DNA of 64,000 nucleotides from Phytoseiulus persimilis. Lineage: Eukaryota; Arthropoda; Arachnida; Mesostigmata; Phytoseiidae. The notes below the pieces were generated by a model. That model was not told the origin of the DNA. It made no database searches and was given only the letters and a program-made list of their open reading frames with translations. The DNA lies in assembly GCA_037576195.1 (NCBI GenBank), contig CM075102.1:24238745-24302744 (forward strand), in the 5' to 3' direction. The position numbers were made by a program, and so were the translations under genes. The number at the start of each line of letters is the position of its first letter. Positions within the stretch are counted from its first letter, which is position 1. Positions 33,541 to 44,526 of the stretch are shown one piece after another.

Positions 33541-35500
33541 AAGGAGATCACAGCTCAAGGTTCAGGCTGGAGAGACTCGGTCGGTTAACGCACTCAGTTG
33601 CGTGGTAGAGATCACAGTGCGCGCCGCAGAATTCACATTTACAGTTAGAATACATTTCATGATAAGTTTCGTTCAGACATAAGCGGTGGTGGAACCCGTG
33701 GACACTGAGTCGTGTGATGGTGTTCCTGTTTTTGCAGTTTCCTCTTTTCCGTTTGTCTGAGGTCAGCGCGGGTGAGGTCGCGAAGCCGGGGTGGATCTCC
33801 TCTCGCTTCCTCTGTGATTCCGCTTCGACGTGTCGGGCCGCCTCTGTGAGTGTGAGTTGGAACGAGGCTTGTAGGTCTGAAGTAAGTAGAGGTGAGCCGC
33901 TCATCAAGTACACGAGTCTGTTTCGCGTGCACCTGTGTACACCTAGGACTCTTTTTAGATATGCGGCCTTCAGGGAGTTTAGTTTGTTCAAGTTTTGAGT
34001 GCTGAGGTGGTTCCATGTGAGTTGTATTCCGTAGCTCGCGATCGGTGCTAATTTCATGTGGAAAAGCTCGATGGCAGTGTCGATGGATAGTTTCTGGGGC
34101 GATGGTATGGATGCGAATGCCACCAGGGCCTTGCGGACTCTGTCATCGATATGTTTACTGAAGCAGAAGCCTGTCGACGTCAGCGTGATCTCAAGATAGG
34201 TGAAACAGTTCACGTACTTTATCTCGTGACGGTGGAGGGAAAGGCGGTCGGCGTTAGCGAGGCGTCCTCCTCTACGAAATTTTATGGCTTCTGTTTTGCT
34301 CACGTTGATTGATAGTCCGAGTTCCTTCGCGTAACAGGACAGAGTGAGCACCGCGTTCTGCAGATGGTAGTTGCTTATCGCGTACATAACAATATCATCC
34401 GCGTATATTATCAAATCCACCAGTGGATGTTTTGCAGCTATAATGCTTGGAAGTTTCCCGGTGAGGACGGAGGAGAGGGTTGGACTCGTGTTTTCGCCTT
34501 GTGCGAAACCATTTGTTTGTTTGAGTCCCTTCGTAACCGTAACCCCGTCGTCGATGTCGATATTGTTCCTCTGGAGAATGGCCTGCATGAGGCTTAGCAG
34601 TTTTGTGGGGACGCCGCCTTCGGCCAACATTTCCAGCGCAGTGGTCCGCGATTCCGAGTCGAAGGCTGAACTGAAGTCGATGAAAATGGCGTGCAGGTGG
34701 TGGGGTGGGTGGTTCAGACCCCTTTGAATGTCATGCAGAAGAGTTTCGCATGCCGATATTGCTGAACGTCCCTCTCGAAAACCGTGTTGCTGGTCAGGGA
34801 TCAAGGTTCGCATTTCGAGGAAAGGGACTAGTCGTCTCAAGATGACTTTGGATAGCAATTTGAAGATATTGCTCTTTTTCGTGATGCCTCGCCACGATTT
34901 CGGATCTGTGGGACTGCCTTTGGCTTTGGGAATGTAAGTCCGTTGTTCCAAGTTGCTGGGATGGTTCCGAGTTCTAGGCACTTGTTGAACAATTTCTCCC
35001 ACAGGGGAATCAATCCGATGGACATTTTGATATGTTCGTTGTAAATTTCATCGGGGCCGCATGCCTTGTTAGCCGGAAGTGACGTCACTGTATCGTAGAT
35101 TTCCGTAATTGTGAACGGTTTTTTCCATGTCTTCCCTCCATCTCTGTACCGTTTCAGACCAGGCAGTGGAGAAGACAGGTATTGTTGACGGCACTGAGTC
35201 TTTTGATGCCAGGATCTCCTCGAAATGCTTGCGTAGCTTCGCAGGGTCTATCGGACAGGAGTGCCAGATTGGTTTCGAGACTTTCAGCCAGGTGTATGGG
35301 AACTTGGAAGCTTGCACGATCATTCGGGTTTCGAAGTCCTCCCAGTGCTTTCGTTTCGCTTCATTGAGTGTCCTTGTGTATGCGGCCTCTGATCCGGCCA
35401 GTAGAGGTCTCATGTAGTCGTGTTGGCCTTGGAGGGTCCTAGCTTGCAACATGATCTTTTTCAGTTCGTGTCAGGAGGTCATCGAAGTAACGATTCATTT
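33541..35500 (-). mobile_element. 5'-truncated non-LTR retrotransposon (LINE)
   Basis: This is a minus-strand LINE fragment of about 2 kb holding reverse transcriptase and the C-terminal Cys-rich tail. No endonuclease domain is present before the 5' limit near 35500, so the copy is 5' truncated, as is usual for LINEs. After the stop codon the 3' end is A/T-rich (TTAATTATTATCTATTTTAAA, read on the minus strand) rather than a plain poly(A). No target duplication was identified. Confidence 0.85.
33548..35480 (-). pseudogene. LINE reverse transcriptase ORF, two to three frame breaks
   Basis: The reverse transcriptase copies element RNA into the target site. The main uninterrupted frame (35002-33548, 484 codons) has GFREGRSAISACETLL, the motif A FIDFSSAFDS (residues 107-116), the motif B FAQGENTSPTLS, the catalytic box YADD (residues 200-203) and the C-terminal finger CEFCGAHCDLYHATEC. 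The upstream part lies in other frames: LPANKACGPDEIYNEHIK (about 35085-35032), then PATWNN before a one-base break near 34945. Further upstream, FPYTWLKVSKPIW lies in the frame starting at 35452. The join near 35118 sits in a run of six A; removing one A makes the frame continuous. All catalytic residues seen are intact, so the copy is young or the breaks are consensus errors. Confidence 0.85.
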
Positions 35501-35558
35501 GCTTGGGTGCCCCTCTATCTGATCTTCAATATCGAGTACGATCTATGGAAAATTACGG

Positions 35559-35730
35559 TTACGAAGGTGCTCCGCCTGGGGTGATGGAGTTCCGGATGTT
35601 GGCCGAACCGACTTTGCTACTTGATTGAACCTGGCGATTCTCAATGTATCCACGAAGGAGAGAGACCAGGAATACTTGGTTCAAGTAAACTCGTTTCAAG
35701 AGCAAGATGTATCGTGCCTGCCGTAACCTC
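35559..35730 (-). pseudogene. Possible reverse transcriptase scrap from another retroelement
   Basis: The minus-strand frame reads LLRGYIENRQVQ followed, after a spacer, by ITPGGAPS. This is the order expected of the RT segment just before and at motif B (YL-NR-V, then GVPQGS). It is upstream of the LINE and out of order with its RT, so it would be a separate fragment. The match is short and weak. Confidence 0.3.
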
Positions 35731-36611
35731 GCAACCATCCTCAGAATGATCACCTGGGCATAAAGACATGTATCCTCATGATTGAAAGTCGATTCCACTC
35801 GCCCATAGATCCCTTCCCTAAACTCTGAGCTATGCTTCCTACCGCGCAACGTTCCGATCACTGCGTCCAAGGATGCCGGACTCATAAAAACTAATTCCGT
35901 GGACTGCGACGCGAGATAATTCGGTCTGCTCCCTGCAGTGGCTGATCGTAGGGAAGTTCCTGTTCGCTCCAAGCAACGTCGGCGCCCGCTCGTCGATATC
36001 GTGCGCGAACGTGCGAATCTCAATATATTTCCTTGTGATGATTGGGGCAGGGAGTATCCAGTTCCGAGAACTTCCGTCGACCACCTTTGGGTTTTCTTAC
36101 CCTTCTTCTATATATAAAGGCAGAACGAAAGCCGTAGTCGGCCACCGGGAAGAGGCACACTTTCAAGAAGCGGCATCTAGATGCACCGTCTGGCTCCGAC
36201 CGGTAAAACGGGCTTCTCACCTCACTAAAACCTTAACTTCCTGCCTGCGATCTCTCGGGAACTCAGGGGGATCTCCTTCTTTTGAGAATACATCCGGTAC
36301 GCCCTCCTCTCGACTTCTTCCCAGCCTTCTTTCTCATGAGTTCATCCTACTGCCTTTGTCCAAGTTTCCTGTTTCTCGCATTCTGGTATCAATTCTTGTT
36401 CCCCGTCCGCCCAGCGTCCTTCTTCTTGGGGATAAGTCCGATAACTTTCGCTGCTCCCGTCCAGTCGGCTTCTGAACTCAGCATTGTCGCGACTAACTTT
36501 GGTGTGCTATCTGCTTGGAGAGCAAGTCTGTGGTTGGAGAAGACATCGCTTCTCAGGATTGTGTGGTCAACGTCGTCGATGCAGCCGGAGTCGCAGTGAA
36601 GACAGTCATTT
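35731..36611. other. No gene recognised
   Basis: This is sequence between retroelement scraps and the hAT element. The frame at 36282-36599 is hydrophobic but shows no motif. A possible left hAT end, CAGGGCACGGAGG, begins at 36612. Confidence 0.3.
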
Positions 36612-39333
36612 CAGGGCACGGAGGCCATGCCCCCCCCCAAAACTCCTCGATCATACTGGAAAGGTGGATTATATTCTACTATGATGGATGAAAGTATAGC
36701 GCGAGGATCCAGTCTCACCAGAAACATCTCCACAATTCGAAAACTACGTTAATTGCATCACGGAAAGCTCGCTACATTCGGCTTGCCGGAAATTCCGCCA
36801 CTTACTCAGCCTTCAGACTATCGAGCATTCATCGTGCTCGAAAAGCTCTCCGTATGTCTCGTTACCATCGTTTCAAGGGCCTTGAGTTTTGGGATGAGCC
36901 GCGGCGTACGTGACTTCTGGAGGCTTTGCAACGGTTATTTAACCGCGGTTAATGACCGCCATCATCTCAAATAATTTGCGGTAACCGAAAATTTCCGGCG
37001 TATTCGACGTTTTTCTCCTCCAGAAATGCGGACTCAAATCAAGGACGTGTCTTATCTGATACGCATATGATTTTCAGGGAAACGTATCATATGATGAGCA
37101 TACTGGGGAGGACTGAGGTATCGAACTTGGCGCTTAGAATTGAACAGAAATGAACTGACAGACGTCGAAGTTTCTCTCAGCATTCAGCTCGATACAGCGA
37201 ATGTGCAGAGAACTTCATCGAGTGGTTCAGGAACAGAAGCAAGCTGGACATCAGAAACATGGCTATCGCCGGGAAGAAGAAGCAAGCTATAGAAAATAGA
37301 AAGACGCTCTCTTGCATAATCAAGACCATTATTTTCTGTGGAAGACAAGGCTTGCCCCTAAGAGGCCACAGGGAAGACGAAGATCCGTTAGAAGAACCTT
37401 CTCATAATGACGGAAACTTTCGTGCGCTATTGAGATTCCGCATCGATGCTGGTGACTCAATTTTGCGGGATCATCTCAGCAACGCAAATCTCAATGCCAC
37501 TTACATCAGTCCACGCATCCAGAACGAAGTCATTCATTGTATCGGCAGAGTCTTCAGATCGAAGATTTCTGCAGAGGTGTCGGAATCGGGTTTTTTCTCA
37601 GTTTTGGCTGACGAAACACGGGATGCGAGCGGATCGGATCAGTTTACAATTTCCCTGCGCTATGTTACTTCAAGGAACAAAAAGGAAGTCATTGTAGAAA
37701 ACTTTCTGATGTTTTGCGAAGTATCGGACCGAACGGGCAGCGGACTCGCCAAGTTAATCCTAAATACCTTGACAGCTGGAGGTATCGATATCGCGAAGAT
37801 GAGAGGACAAGGGTATGACGGCTGCAGTACCATGAGTGAAGAGTTCAAGGGAGTTCAGACTCAGATAAAATCTAGAATTCCTCAGGCTCTTTACTCCCAT
37901 TGCGCGAGCCATTGCTTGAACCTTGCCATGGTGCACTCATCACAACATGGAACAATAAGGAATACTGTGGGCACGGTCGCCAGCGTTTACTCCTTCCTTC
38001 CGAACTTTTCCCCTAGCATCGCCAGTCTCGAGAATCAAGTCTAGCTACATTTCAACGACGAGGTTGCGCGTAGGCTCAAGCCGTTGTGTGCGACCAGATG
38101 GGTGGAAAGTCACAAGGCCTTCATTACCTTCCGGGAGATGTTCGTGCCGATCGTTGGCGCGCAAACAGGAGAGACGAAAGTCATCGCGTTCATGAGCTCC
38201 CGACCTCGATTTGCTCGTGCGGATTTGTGGCAGCCCTTCTCGTCAAAGAGAGCTTTTCGTCACTCATACTCCCCCTGTCAGTAAATATTCAGTCCGCCGA
38301 ACTCGATATATTTAGTGCACTCGATACCGTCGACAGTATGATGTCTGTTTTGCAGCAGCGAAGAGAAAACGCTGGAGCAGTATTTGCCGGAATTTTCAGC
38401 CAGGTCGAATCGATTTGTTCTCAACTGGACATCGACGTCAAACTCCCTAGATTGTGCCACATTCAGAGAAACAGAGAGAACCATCCCTCGCAAACAGTTG
38501 AAGAGTTCTTCAGAGTCTCAGTGTACATACCATACTTGGATTAACTCATCAACGAGATGGCTAGCCTCTTCGAGGACTGTAGAAAAGAAGCTCTGAAGAT
38601 TCAATATATTGTGCCGAGATTCATCGGGGATAGCGAATTCGGTGACCTCAAATATGTGACGGAATTCTATCAGAACGACCTGGGTTGTAGCTCGAGTACA
38701 ATTGAGGGCGAAAACGAACGTTGGAAACTGAAGTGGACGAAGATTCCGGAGGAGGAGCGACCGCGAAGCGCACTGGAGACGATGAACCGCAGCTCTGAGG
38801 AGGACTATCCCAAAATCTCGACCCTGCTTCAAATTTTCGCAACACTGCCGGTGACAACTTCGACTCCCGAACGTACTTTCAGTTTGCTGAAGATGCTGAA
38901 AACACACCTGCGAACCTCCATGAAAGAAGAGAGACTCAACGGTCTCACAGCGATGAAGATTCCCCGGGAAATTCCTATCGCCGTTGAGGAGGTCGTTGAA
39001 CTACTCGCTGCTAGCTCACGAAAGCTCGATGTTATCCAATAAACTCTTTTAAATGTGGACTTCTCAATACGCGTTGTGTGGGCGAGAAATCAAATGGTTC
39101 CCTCTCAATTGTGGAGAGATATCACGGAATCGCAGTCGTGCCTCTTTCCCTACCCTTCCAATAGTTCTAATTGCAATGAGCGTAGCACAGGGCACATACG
39201 CACAAGAAAGCACACAAAGTCATACGCTGGTCCTCAGCATCTATGGCATGATGATGATCATTATCGTCATCATCATCACATCCCCTGCCCCCCCCCCCTC
39301 CCTTCCCAAAAAAAAAAGCTTGGTACGCCCCTG
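36612..39333 (+). mobile_element. hAT-family transposon, probable full-length but dead
   Basis: A broken hAT transposase fills 37.2-39.0 kb. About 290 bp downstream the sequence ends with the inverse of CAGGGGCGTACCAAGCTTTT (at 39333), followed inward by G-rich sequence, which is a common hAT end. A less convincing left end, CAGGGCACGGAGGCCATG followed by a C run, is at 36612. The flanking 8-mers (AGTCATTT and CACCTTAC) do not match, so the left boundary is uncertain. The size, 2.7 kb, is normal for hAT. Confidence 0.6.
37200..39042 (+). pseudogene. hAT transposase (ZMYM1-like, DUF4371 type), inactivated
   Basis: The family cuts and pastes DNA with an RNase H-like fold. The N-terminal part reads IIFCGRQGLPLRGHRED, then FSVLADETRDASGSDQ (first catalytic Asp region), then GQGYDGCSTMS and YSHCASHCLNLAM (the conserved Cys-x2-His insertion region). 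TAG at 38042 interrupts the frame; CATRWVESHKAF follows in the same frame. A frame change between about 38110 and 38200 leads to VDSMMSVLQQRREN and HIQRNRENHPSQTVEEFFR, then TAA at 38542. The C-terminal dimerisation domain, LPVTTSTPERTFSLLKMLK, closes the protein at 39042. Two stops and one frameshift make it non-functional as written. Confidence 0.87.
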
Positions 39334-40077
39334 CACCTTACCCTGGACAATCGAATCGGTTACTTTGGAAACATACACGGTGACTGGTCTTGGAGTGATA
39401 ACGTCCAAGATTCCTGAATACATGCAGCGGCGTGCCAATGATCCCAATACCATCGAAGATAAGAAGGAAAACGGAAGATGGAGAACGAGGGGCTCACTTC
39501 TCCTGAAGATCCAGGCCACAGGCTCGACCGGCTCTCCGGGACTCACTATGCAGCATTTGCTCCTGAGGTGATCATGCTCCGAGCAAATCAATCTTGTTTT
39601 CTCATACTTGGTGGCAGCCATGGGAGCTGACAACAACAGCTCACTGTGTTTCGACGAAGGAGCACCGAATATCCTGCGGATTGATAGAAAGTCGCGTAAC
39701 TATGGACCCAAAACTATACTGGTGTGGTGTGGTGGCGAGGCCCGAGCCGTGTGCTGCTGTTCGGATGTGGCCGCTCGCGTGTTCTTCTCCGAAACCCTTC
39801 ATCCAGGGCCAACTACACATCAAGCGCGATTCTGAGCTCTCTGCCACCCCTTCCCCGCCGCGGTTTGGTTTCTCCAACCCTCATACAGTTTCCATCTCGT
39901 CGACGCAGAATCAGAATATTATCTTGCTCAAGGCATCCGTAGTTTTCAGTTGCGGATTTCGCTGCGCGGAATCCCCAGCCTTAGCAGTGAAACATGCAGA
40001 CCTGCTCGGCTCCATCGCCGGTGGGCTAGGAGTTTCGAGAACTCGAGCTTCTCAACGGGTAAATTGCCTGGGGTCGA
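39334..40077. other. No gene recognised
   Basis: This is flanking DNA between the hAT element and the nested LINE. The 201-residue plus-strand frame at 39594-40199 runs into the LINE's poly(A) tract and its flanking duplication and so is not a real gene. Confidence 0.45.
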
Positions 40078-40094
40078 CGAGTCAGCCCAACTCT
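40078..40094 (+). repeat. 17-bp target-site duplication of LINE tail
   Basis: CGAGTCAGCCCAACTCT lies next to the poly(A) end of the LINE fragment and is repeated exactly at 41160-41176. Confidence 0.9.
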
Positions 40095-40787
40095 TTCTTT
40101 TTTTTTTTTTTCGGGGTCCAGGGAGAAAAACGCGTGATGCAGACTGTGCCACAGCCCCAGCACAGTACTGTGGGAGTCGCAAACCCACTAAAAACCTGAA
40201 GTCTCCCCAACCCCCGCTTCCGGGCGGGGGACCGTTCCCATGAACGGAATTGGTTCAGCATTACTTCGAACCAATGGGAACGAAAGTCATCATTCTTGGC
40301 TCCGTATCCTACATCGTATCCTCGCGAGCCATTTTCTTGGTGGTGTTCCGTTGTGTATGATGAGAAGTGTGCCGATGTGTGTGCCGTGGTCAGAGGCGAA
40401 CGTGTTGAATGTGTTGTGCTGAGTTTCTGCTGCTCGGACCTAAATACGCCCCGCATCCAGTCCATGAGAGTCCGTCGGTCTTTCGGCAGTGTCCAGAGCC
40501 CGCTGGCGGGCCCCTTCTCCCGCTTCAGCCGTCCGACGTATTTCGGAGTTTGCGACGAGTCGCGCCCTCCGCCCTCCGGTTGGGCGCCGTTTTGCCCAAC
40601 ATGATTCTCTCGAAATGTCCCGAAACATAATCCCATTCTTCCCCACCCCTGAGCTCGTACTCCACCACCTCTCTCATCCCCCCTCCATTGGAGCCCACAG
40701 CCCAGTCCCCTCTGATGTCGCGCAGGGCCTCGCAGTGAAGCACGGTGTGTTCCACATCGTCTGTTCTACCCGGAATGCACAGGGTGC

Positions 40788-40801
40788 ACACTTCAGAGTC
40801 T
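40788..40801 (+). repeat. 14-bp target-site duplication of nested insert, left copy
   Basis: ACACTTCAGAGTCT here matches 41011-41024 exactly. Removing the insert and one copy restores the LINE reading frame through GKSDSEVCTLC. Confidence 0.9.
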
Positions 40802-41010
40802 CTTTGTTTTCCGGCTGAACCTCTCAGCCAGCCCTCAGAAGTGTCCCGGAATCACCTTTCGGTATTGCTTCAGTGAAACTCCCTATCGCCTCGCAAATCC
40901 CATTGCGGGCGATGGGCTTGGGTCTTAAGATGGTTCAGATTTAATTCTGATATAAATTAAATCCTCTTTTTACCACATAAGGAATTTGTTGTCCCCTTGT
41001 TGTTGTTGTT
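40802..41010 (+). mobile_element. 209-bp nested retroinsertion with (TTG)n tail
   Basis: The insert is plus-strand oriented: its 3' end is CCCCTTGTTGTTGTTGTT and it is flanked by a perfect 14-bp direct repeat. It has no coding capacity and is either a SINE or the extreme 3' end of a LINE whose tail is a short TTG repeat rather than poly(A). The sequence before the tail is A/T-rich. The parent element is not identified in the window. Confidence 0.85.
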
Positions 41011-41024
41011 ACACTTCAGAGTCT
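41011..41024 (+). repeat. 14-bp target-site duplication of nested insert, right copy
   Basis: ACACTTCAGAGTCT, identical to 40788-40801, directly follows the TTG tail. Confidence 0.9.
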
Positions 41025-41159
41025 GACTTCCCTATTTTGACCATGAAGGTCTGAAACTGACCATGCCCCGTGAGAATCTGGCTTGTCCCGTGGTTGAGCT
41101 CCCCGTGCTCGCAGTCCACCCACTTTTTAAAGTTTCTTATGAGATGCCTCGTCCATTTC

Positions 41160-41176
41160 CGAGTCAGCCCAACTCT
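41160..41176 (+). repeat. 17-bp target-site duplication of LINE tail, second copy
   Basis: CGAGTCAGCCCAACTCT, identical to 40078-40094, marks the 5' junction of the minus-strand LINE copy. Confidence 0.9.
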
Positions 41177-44100
41177 ATTCCCGACTTGCATCTTCGGGAT
41201 CAATCAGAACGAAGACCGCGGCGACCGTAGCGCAATGTTTGAGGTCTCATCGTACCAACCAGGTGGACAGGGTGGCGCGATTCCCAATGGCGGTAAACTC
41301 TCGGGATGCTCGAGCTAGTTGTGAACATTTCCGAATGATGATCATTCATTAGACGATGTTCTCGTTTCGAACACCTGAAGACATCGCATTCTCTGAAAAG
41401 CGGAACTCGTGCTGGACGGTCATTCTCCGGAGAGGGCCTTCCTATCATTCTTCTCGGAGTCTAAGGGGGTGATGCCGGTCTCGATCTCACCATATTTTCC
41501 GAGGTCCATGGAGGTGATTCTTGAGTCGGCTAACAGCGAGTTGGGCAGCTGATATAAGAGCGAAGTTCCTCAGCGCCTGAAATCGAGTGCGATCCAAAGG
41601 CGAGGCCTATCGTATCATGGATCCCGCTGGAAGCCACGCCGAGTACCGGAAATCGAAAGCCGAATACCTTCGAGAACTCGATTGCGAAGAATAATTGATT
41701 CCTAAACTTCGGGCTGTTGGCGGTGTCCACACCCCTCAGGGCTGTGAGGCCGCGCAGCGGGAACTCCAATGGAACCATGGGAGCCATCAGCCGTAAGTTG
41801 GGCGCGAATCATGCGCGTCACCGTGACTCCTCGTCGAATCGGGAATCTGAATAAGGCACTCTCAGCATCACGTTCACATCGCAATCGGGAAAAAAATCAG
41901 GGTGAACGGACCAGCGGCTCATCTGTCTCATGTTGACGGCAGGGCGGTCCCAGTGCAGAGTATGTATATCATCCCGAAGAAGACAGAACGTCACACTTAC
42001 TTTTGATGAGAACTAACAAGGCGTCCAAAAACCTTCAGACATCCGCAATGATGGAACAATCGCGAGCATCGAACAGGTCTACGGAAGGTTATAGTCGACT
42101 CGCCGCAACTACGAATATACCGAGAGCCAACGGAACAGGAAAAGCGATGAGCCATGAAGGTCACGTACCCTGCACGTCCATGATTCCTGTCGTCCAATAT
42201 GCTTGCACGCTACGTTTCAGGATCATTACAACGAACTTTGCCGAGCGTTGTTGCTGCCAGTCCTTTCCCTCAGCGAGCGCTGTGAATGAATGGCACAGGA
42301 GACACCTTCGTGCGAATATCGAGTTCTCCACCAAACAGCGGGGATAGTTTTTTCTGAATTTCTTTTTCTCCAGTGGGCGGAATCCGCTGAGTCCCTGGTT
42401 CTGTAGCTCGTGTTCAAATTTTCTCTCATTCCGGACCCTTTGCTGAGGTAGTTGCCGCACCAGGAAAGCGCTCGCGGCAGCGAGTTGCCCGCCTTTGCTT
42501 TGGAGGAAGATCAAGGGCGAGCGACAGAGGTCGCAAAATTTCACTCGGCTGTTCGGAGGCGCATGGTTGGTGATTTGTCTGGTCTCTATCAACGGCAGCC
42601 ACGGGGCCCCTGAGCGGAAAACTGTTGTAGCGCCACGTAGGCGTGCGGAGTGTGAGGCAGAACGTGTTCTCGATAGCTGCTCCGACCCCCGACATGAGCT
42701 GCTCATCTCTCTCGTTGCACACGACACTTCTGGGCGTTATATGACCGGCTGGACGATCACTCGTGTTATCGGCGCAGCAGCGCGAATGGCAAGCGGCTAT
42801 GCGGTGTTTCCGGCTGCCGAAAAGAAACAAAAGCCGTCTTCCGAATGAGTCAATGCTCCGAGAGATTCGATAACTGAATGGAGCTCTGTCGGAAGCCGAC
42901 TACATGAGCCTTAGATACGCGACTTGATCACGAGCTGAATAGATAGCTCCACTGCGTTTCTCACGAAGGATGAGCCGAACCTCCGCTCCTTTATCAGGGA
43001 CAGGACGAATGTTGAACCGTAGACAGCGGGAGAAGCTTAGTGCGTTCGCGGTTCCGGGGCCTCGAGAGAAGATCTCTTCCAGCTGCTCCCGCGTTTTTTC
43101 AAACGTCGCGTGAAGGTGTGCGCTGGGGCGGTGCTTCCCGTGTTTTTGGAGTCAAATCTGAACCTCACGAACTCGTACTCCGCCAGGATCTTCGACAATG
43201 ATAACGTTGCAACGGCTAAATCACGCAGCCTCCTCAAACAGCGCAGGTGCTGATCGACTGGATAACCGGGTTGGATGCACTCGAGACAGTAAATATACGC
43301 ACTTGGAGCGGTCCGAACATCATTCAGGAAGACTCGAAAGTATAGTTTGGGGTCAGGACATCCACCCTTGCGAGAAACAATCGACTCGCAATGCGCATGA
43401 CGAACTCGTTCTTCTGTTTTCATTCATTTGAAGCATCTGGCCGGAAAAAGCCGCAGAATCACACGACCGTATGCGGACTCATCAGTTTCAGGAAAGGCCC
43501 GTCGTTCTCTGGCCGCGGCCAATCCGTATGGTCGAGCTGATCGATCCGCGTGATTTCCGGAGTAGCAAACGGGAAAGGTGACTCATGTATCCGGTGAGAC
43601 CTTTCAAGAATCAATAGTTCCTCTATCCGTTCCGAGTTCGGAGATCATGTTCGTGACGTTCGAGTTGCAGTTCTCACTTCGCCGTCCAGGGGCCGCGAAC
43701 TCCTCGTCCTCGATCCGGATGCCCTCACTCTGCAGGGCTCAAGGACGTCGAGCGATCAGTCTCATCAAAAGTTCACCTGCATCAGAGGGGGTTTTCGTGG
43801 GTGTGTGATGCACGACTGAATTCAGTCGGAATCCGTTCTCGCGAAGTAGCAACAAATTCAGTGCCCTGGAATCGAGCCGCGGCTCCGTCCCGTCAGCAGA
43901 AGTTTGCATCCAGCCGCTGTCGTCTCGAAACAGCATCTTGCCCCTTCCATTTAACCAAGCGCTCATGAAAGCGGTCGCGAGATCGGAAATGAGTTTCCGA
44001 GATTCAGAGTCCGAGTAACGGGCCATTACGGGGCCTCTCACCCGGACGCTGTGAACCGCCGGCAAGCCAGTCGAAAACATGCACAAGGGAGAGCAGACGG

Positions 44101-44460
44101 CGGGGGCTGCCAAGAAAGGAAGATGGGGCGGGACGGAGCGAAATCAGCAAAAAGGATTGTCATATGTGGGAGTGCAGTTCACAGATATTCAAAACTTAAT
44201 GTTGCGGAAGATAGACAGAGGAAATTTCTGTCCCTCTGGGCCGGGCGTTCTTGTTAACGCAGTGTGGGGGCCTTATTCCTGAGGTCCTGCGTCTCTTGCT
44301 AGCGCTGGTCAGGCTTCCATTTCGGTATGCAGGATGTCATAAATCGTCTTAGCGACGCGAGCGGTGTCCGACTGAATGAGAAGAAGAGAGAGACTTTCCA
44401 TAAAATTTATGACCGTTGGGCCTCTTATAAAAATGTGGCTTAGTGGGGTGTTTACGTCGT
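41177..44460. other. 3.3 kb, no secure gene; coding-like minus-strand patches
   Basis: On the minus strand, 44030-43600 reads through patches such as KLISDLATAFMSAWLNGRG and, past one TGA, SEGIRIEDEEFAAPG. Around 43560-43440 another frame reads IDQLDHTDWPRPENDGPFLK. These may be exons of an interrupted gene, but no domain is known to me and splice sites are not decisive. The other strand shows nothing better. Confidence 0.3.
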
Positions 44461-44526
44461 AGCGGCGGCGGTGGTGGCGGCGGCGGTGGTAGCGGCGGCC
44501 ACCGTTACCACCACCACCACCACCCA
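44461..44526 (+). repeat. GGC/GGT then CCA triplet repeats forming an inverted pair
   Basis: A run of GGC and GGT triplets (44462-44500) is followed directly by CCACC-type triplets (to 44526). The two halves are largely complementary, so a single strand could fold into a long hairpin. Gly-rich and His-rich frames across it are repeat artefacts. Confidence 0.85.

Larger units (their letters stand above)
40095..41159 (-). mobile_element. 5'-truncated LINE copy with poly(A) tail, interrupted by a nested insertion
   Basis: The insertion lies exactly between two 17-bp copies of CGAGTCAGCCCAACTCT. On the minus strand it starts at 41159 within the ORF2 C-terminal region and ends in a poly(A) tract (T run on the plus strand, 40095-40111). 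Within it a second insertion (40802-41010) is flanked by its own 14-bp duplication. Without that insert the LINE fragment is about 842 bp, including roughly 300 bp of 3' untranslated sequence. Perfect duplications indicate fairly recent events. Confidence 0.9.
40510..41159 (-). pseudogene. LINE ORF2 C-terminal region with Cys-rich finger
   Basis: The minus-strand frame reads QILTGHGQFQTFMVKIGKSD and then, after the nested insert is skipped, joins in frame to the finger CTLCIPGRTDDVEHTVLHC, the C-x2-C-x9-H-x4-C motif at the end of many I/R1-type LINE ORF2 proteins. The preceding TGHG-F segment is typical of the region upstream of this finger in those elements. The frame ends after about 90 more residues, including NRRAEGATRRKLR. 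It is truncated at its start by incomplete reverse transcription, so it never encoded a full protein here. Confidence 0.85.

Noticed and set aside
39594-40199. 201-residue plus-strand frame
   Set aside because: It crosses the LINE poly(A) tract and its flanking duplication, so it cannot be an ancestral gene.
41009-41203. Apparent protein start MIPKMQVGNRVGLTR before the LINE region
   Set aside because: Those codons lie in the flanking target site; the LINE begins only at 41159.
43424-44113. UGA read as an amino acid (recoding)
   Set aside because: The cuticle and RNA-binding genes follow the standard code, the RNA-binding gene and the LINE end in TGA, and TGA is simply the commonest stop triplet in this composition.
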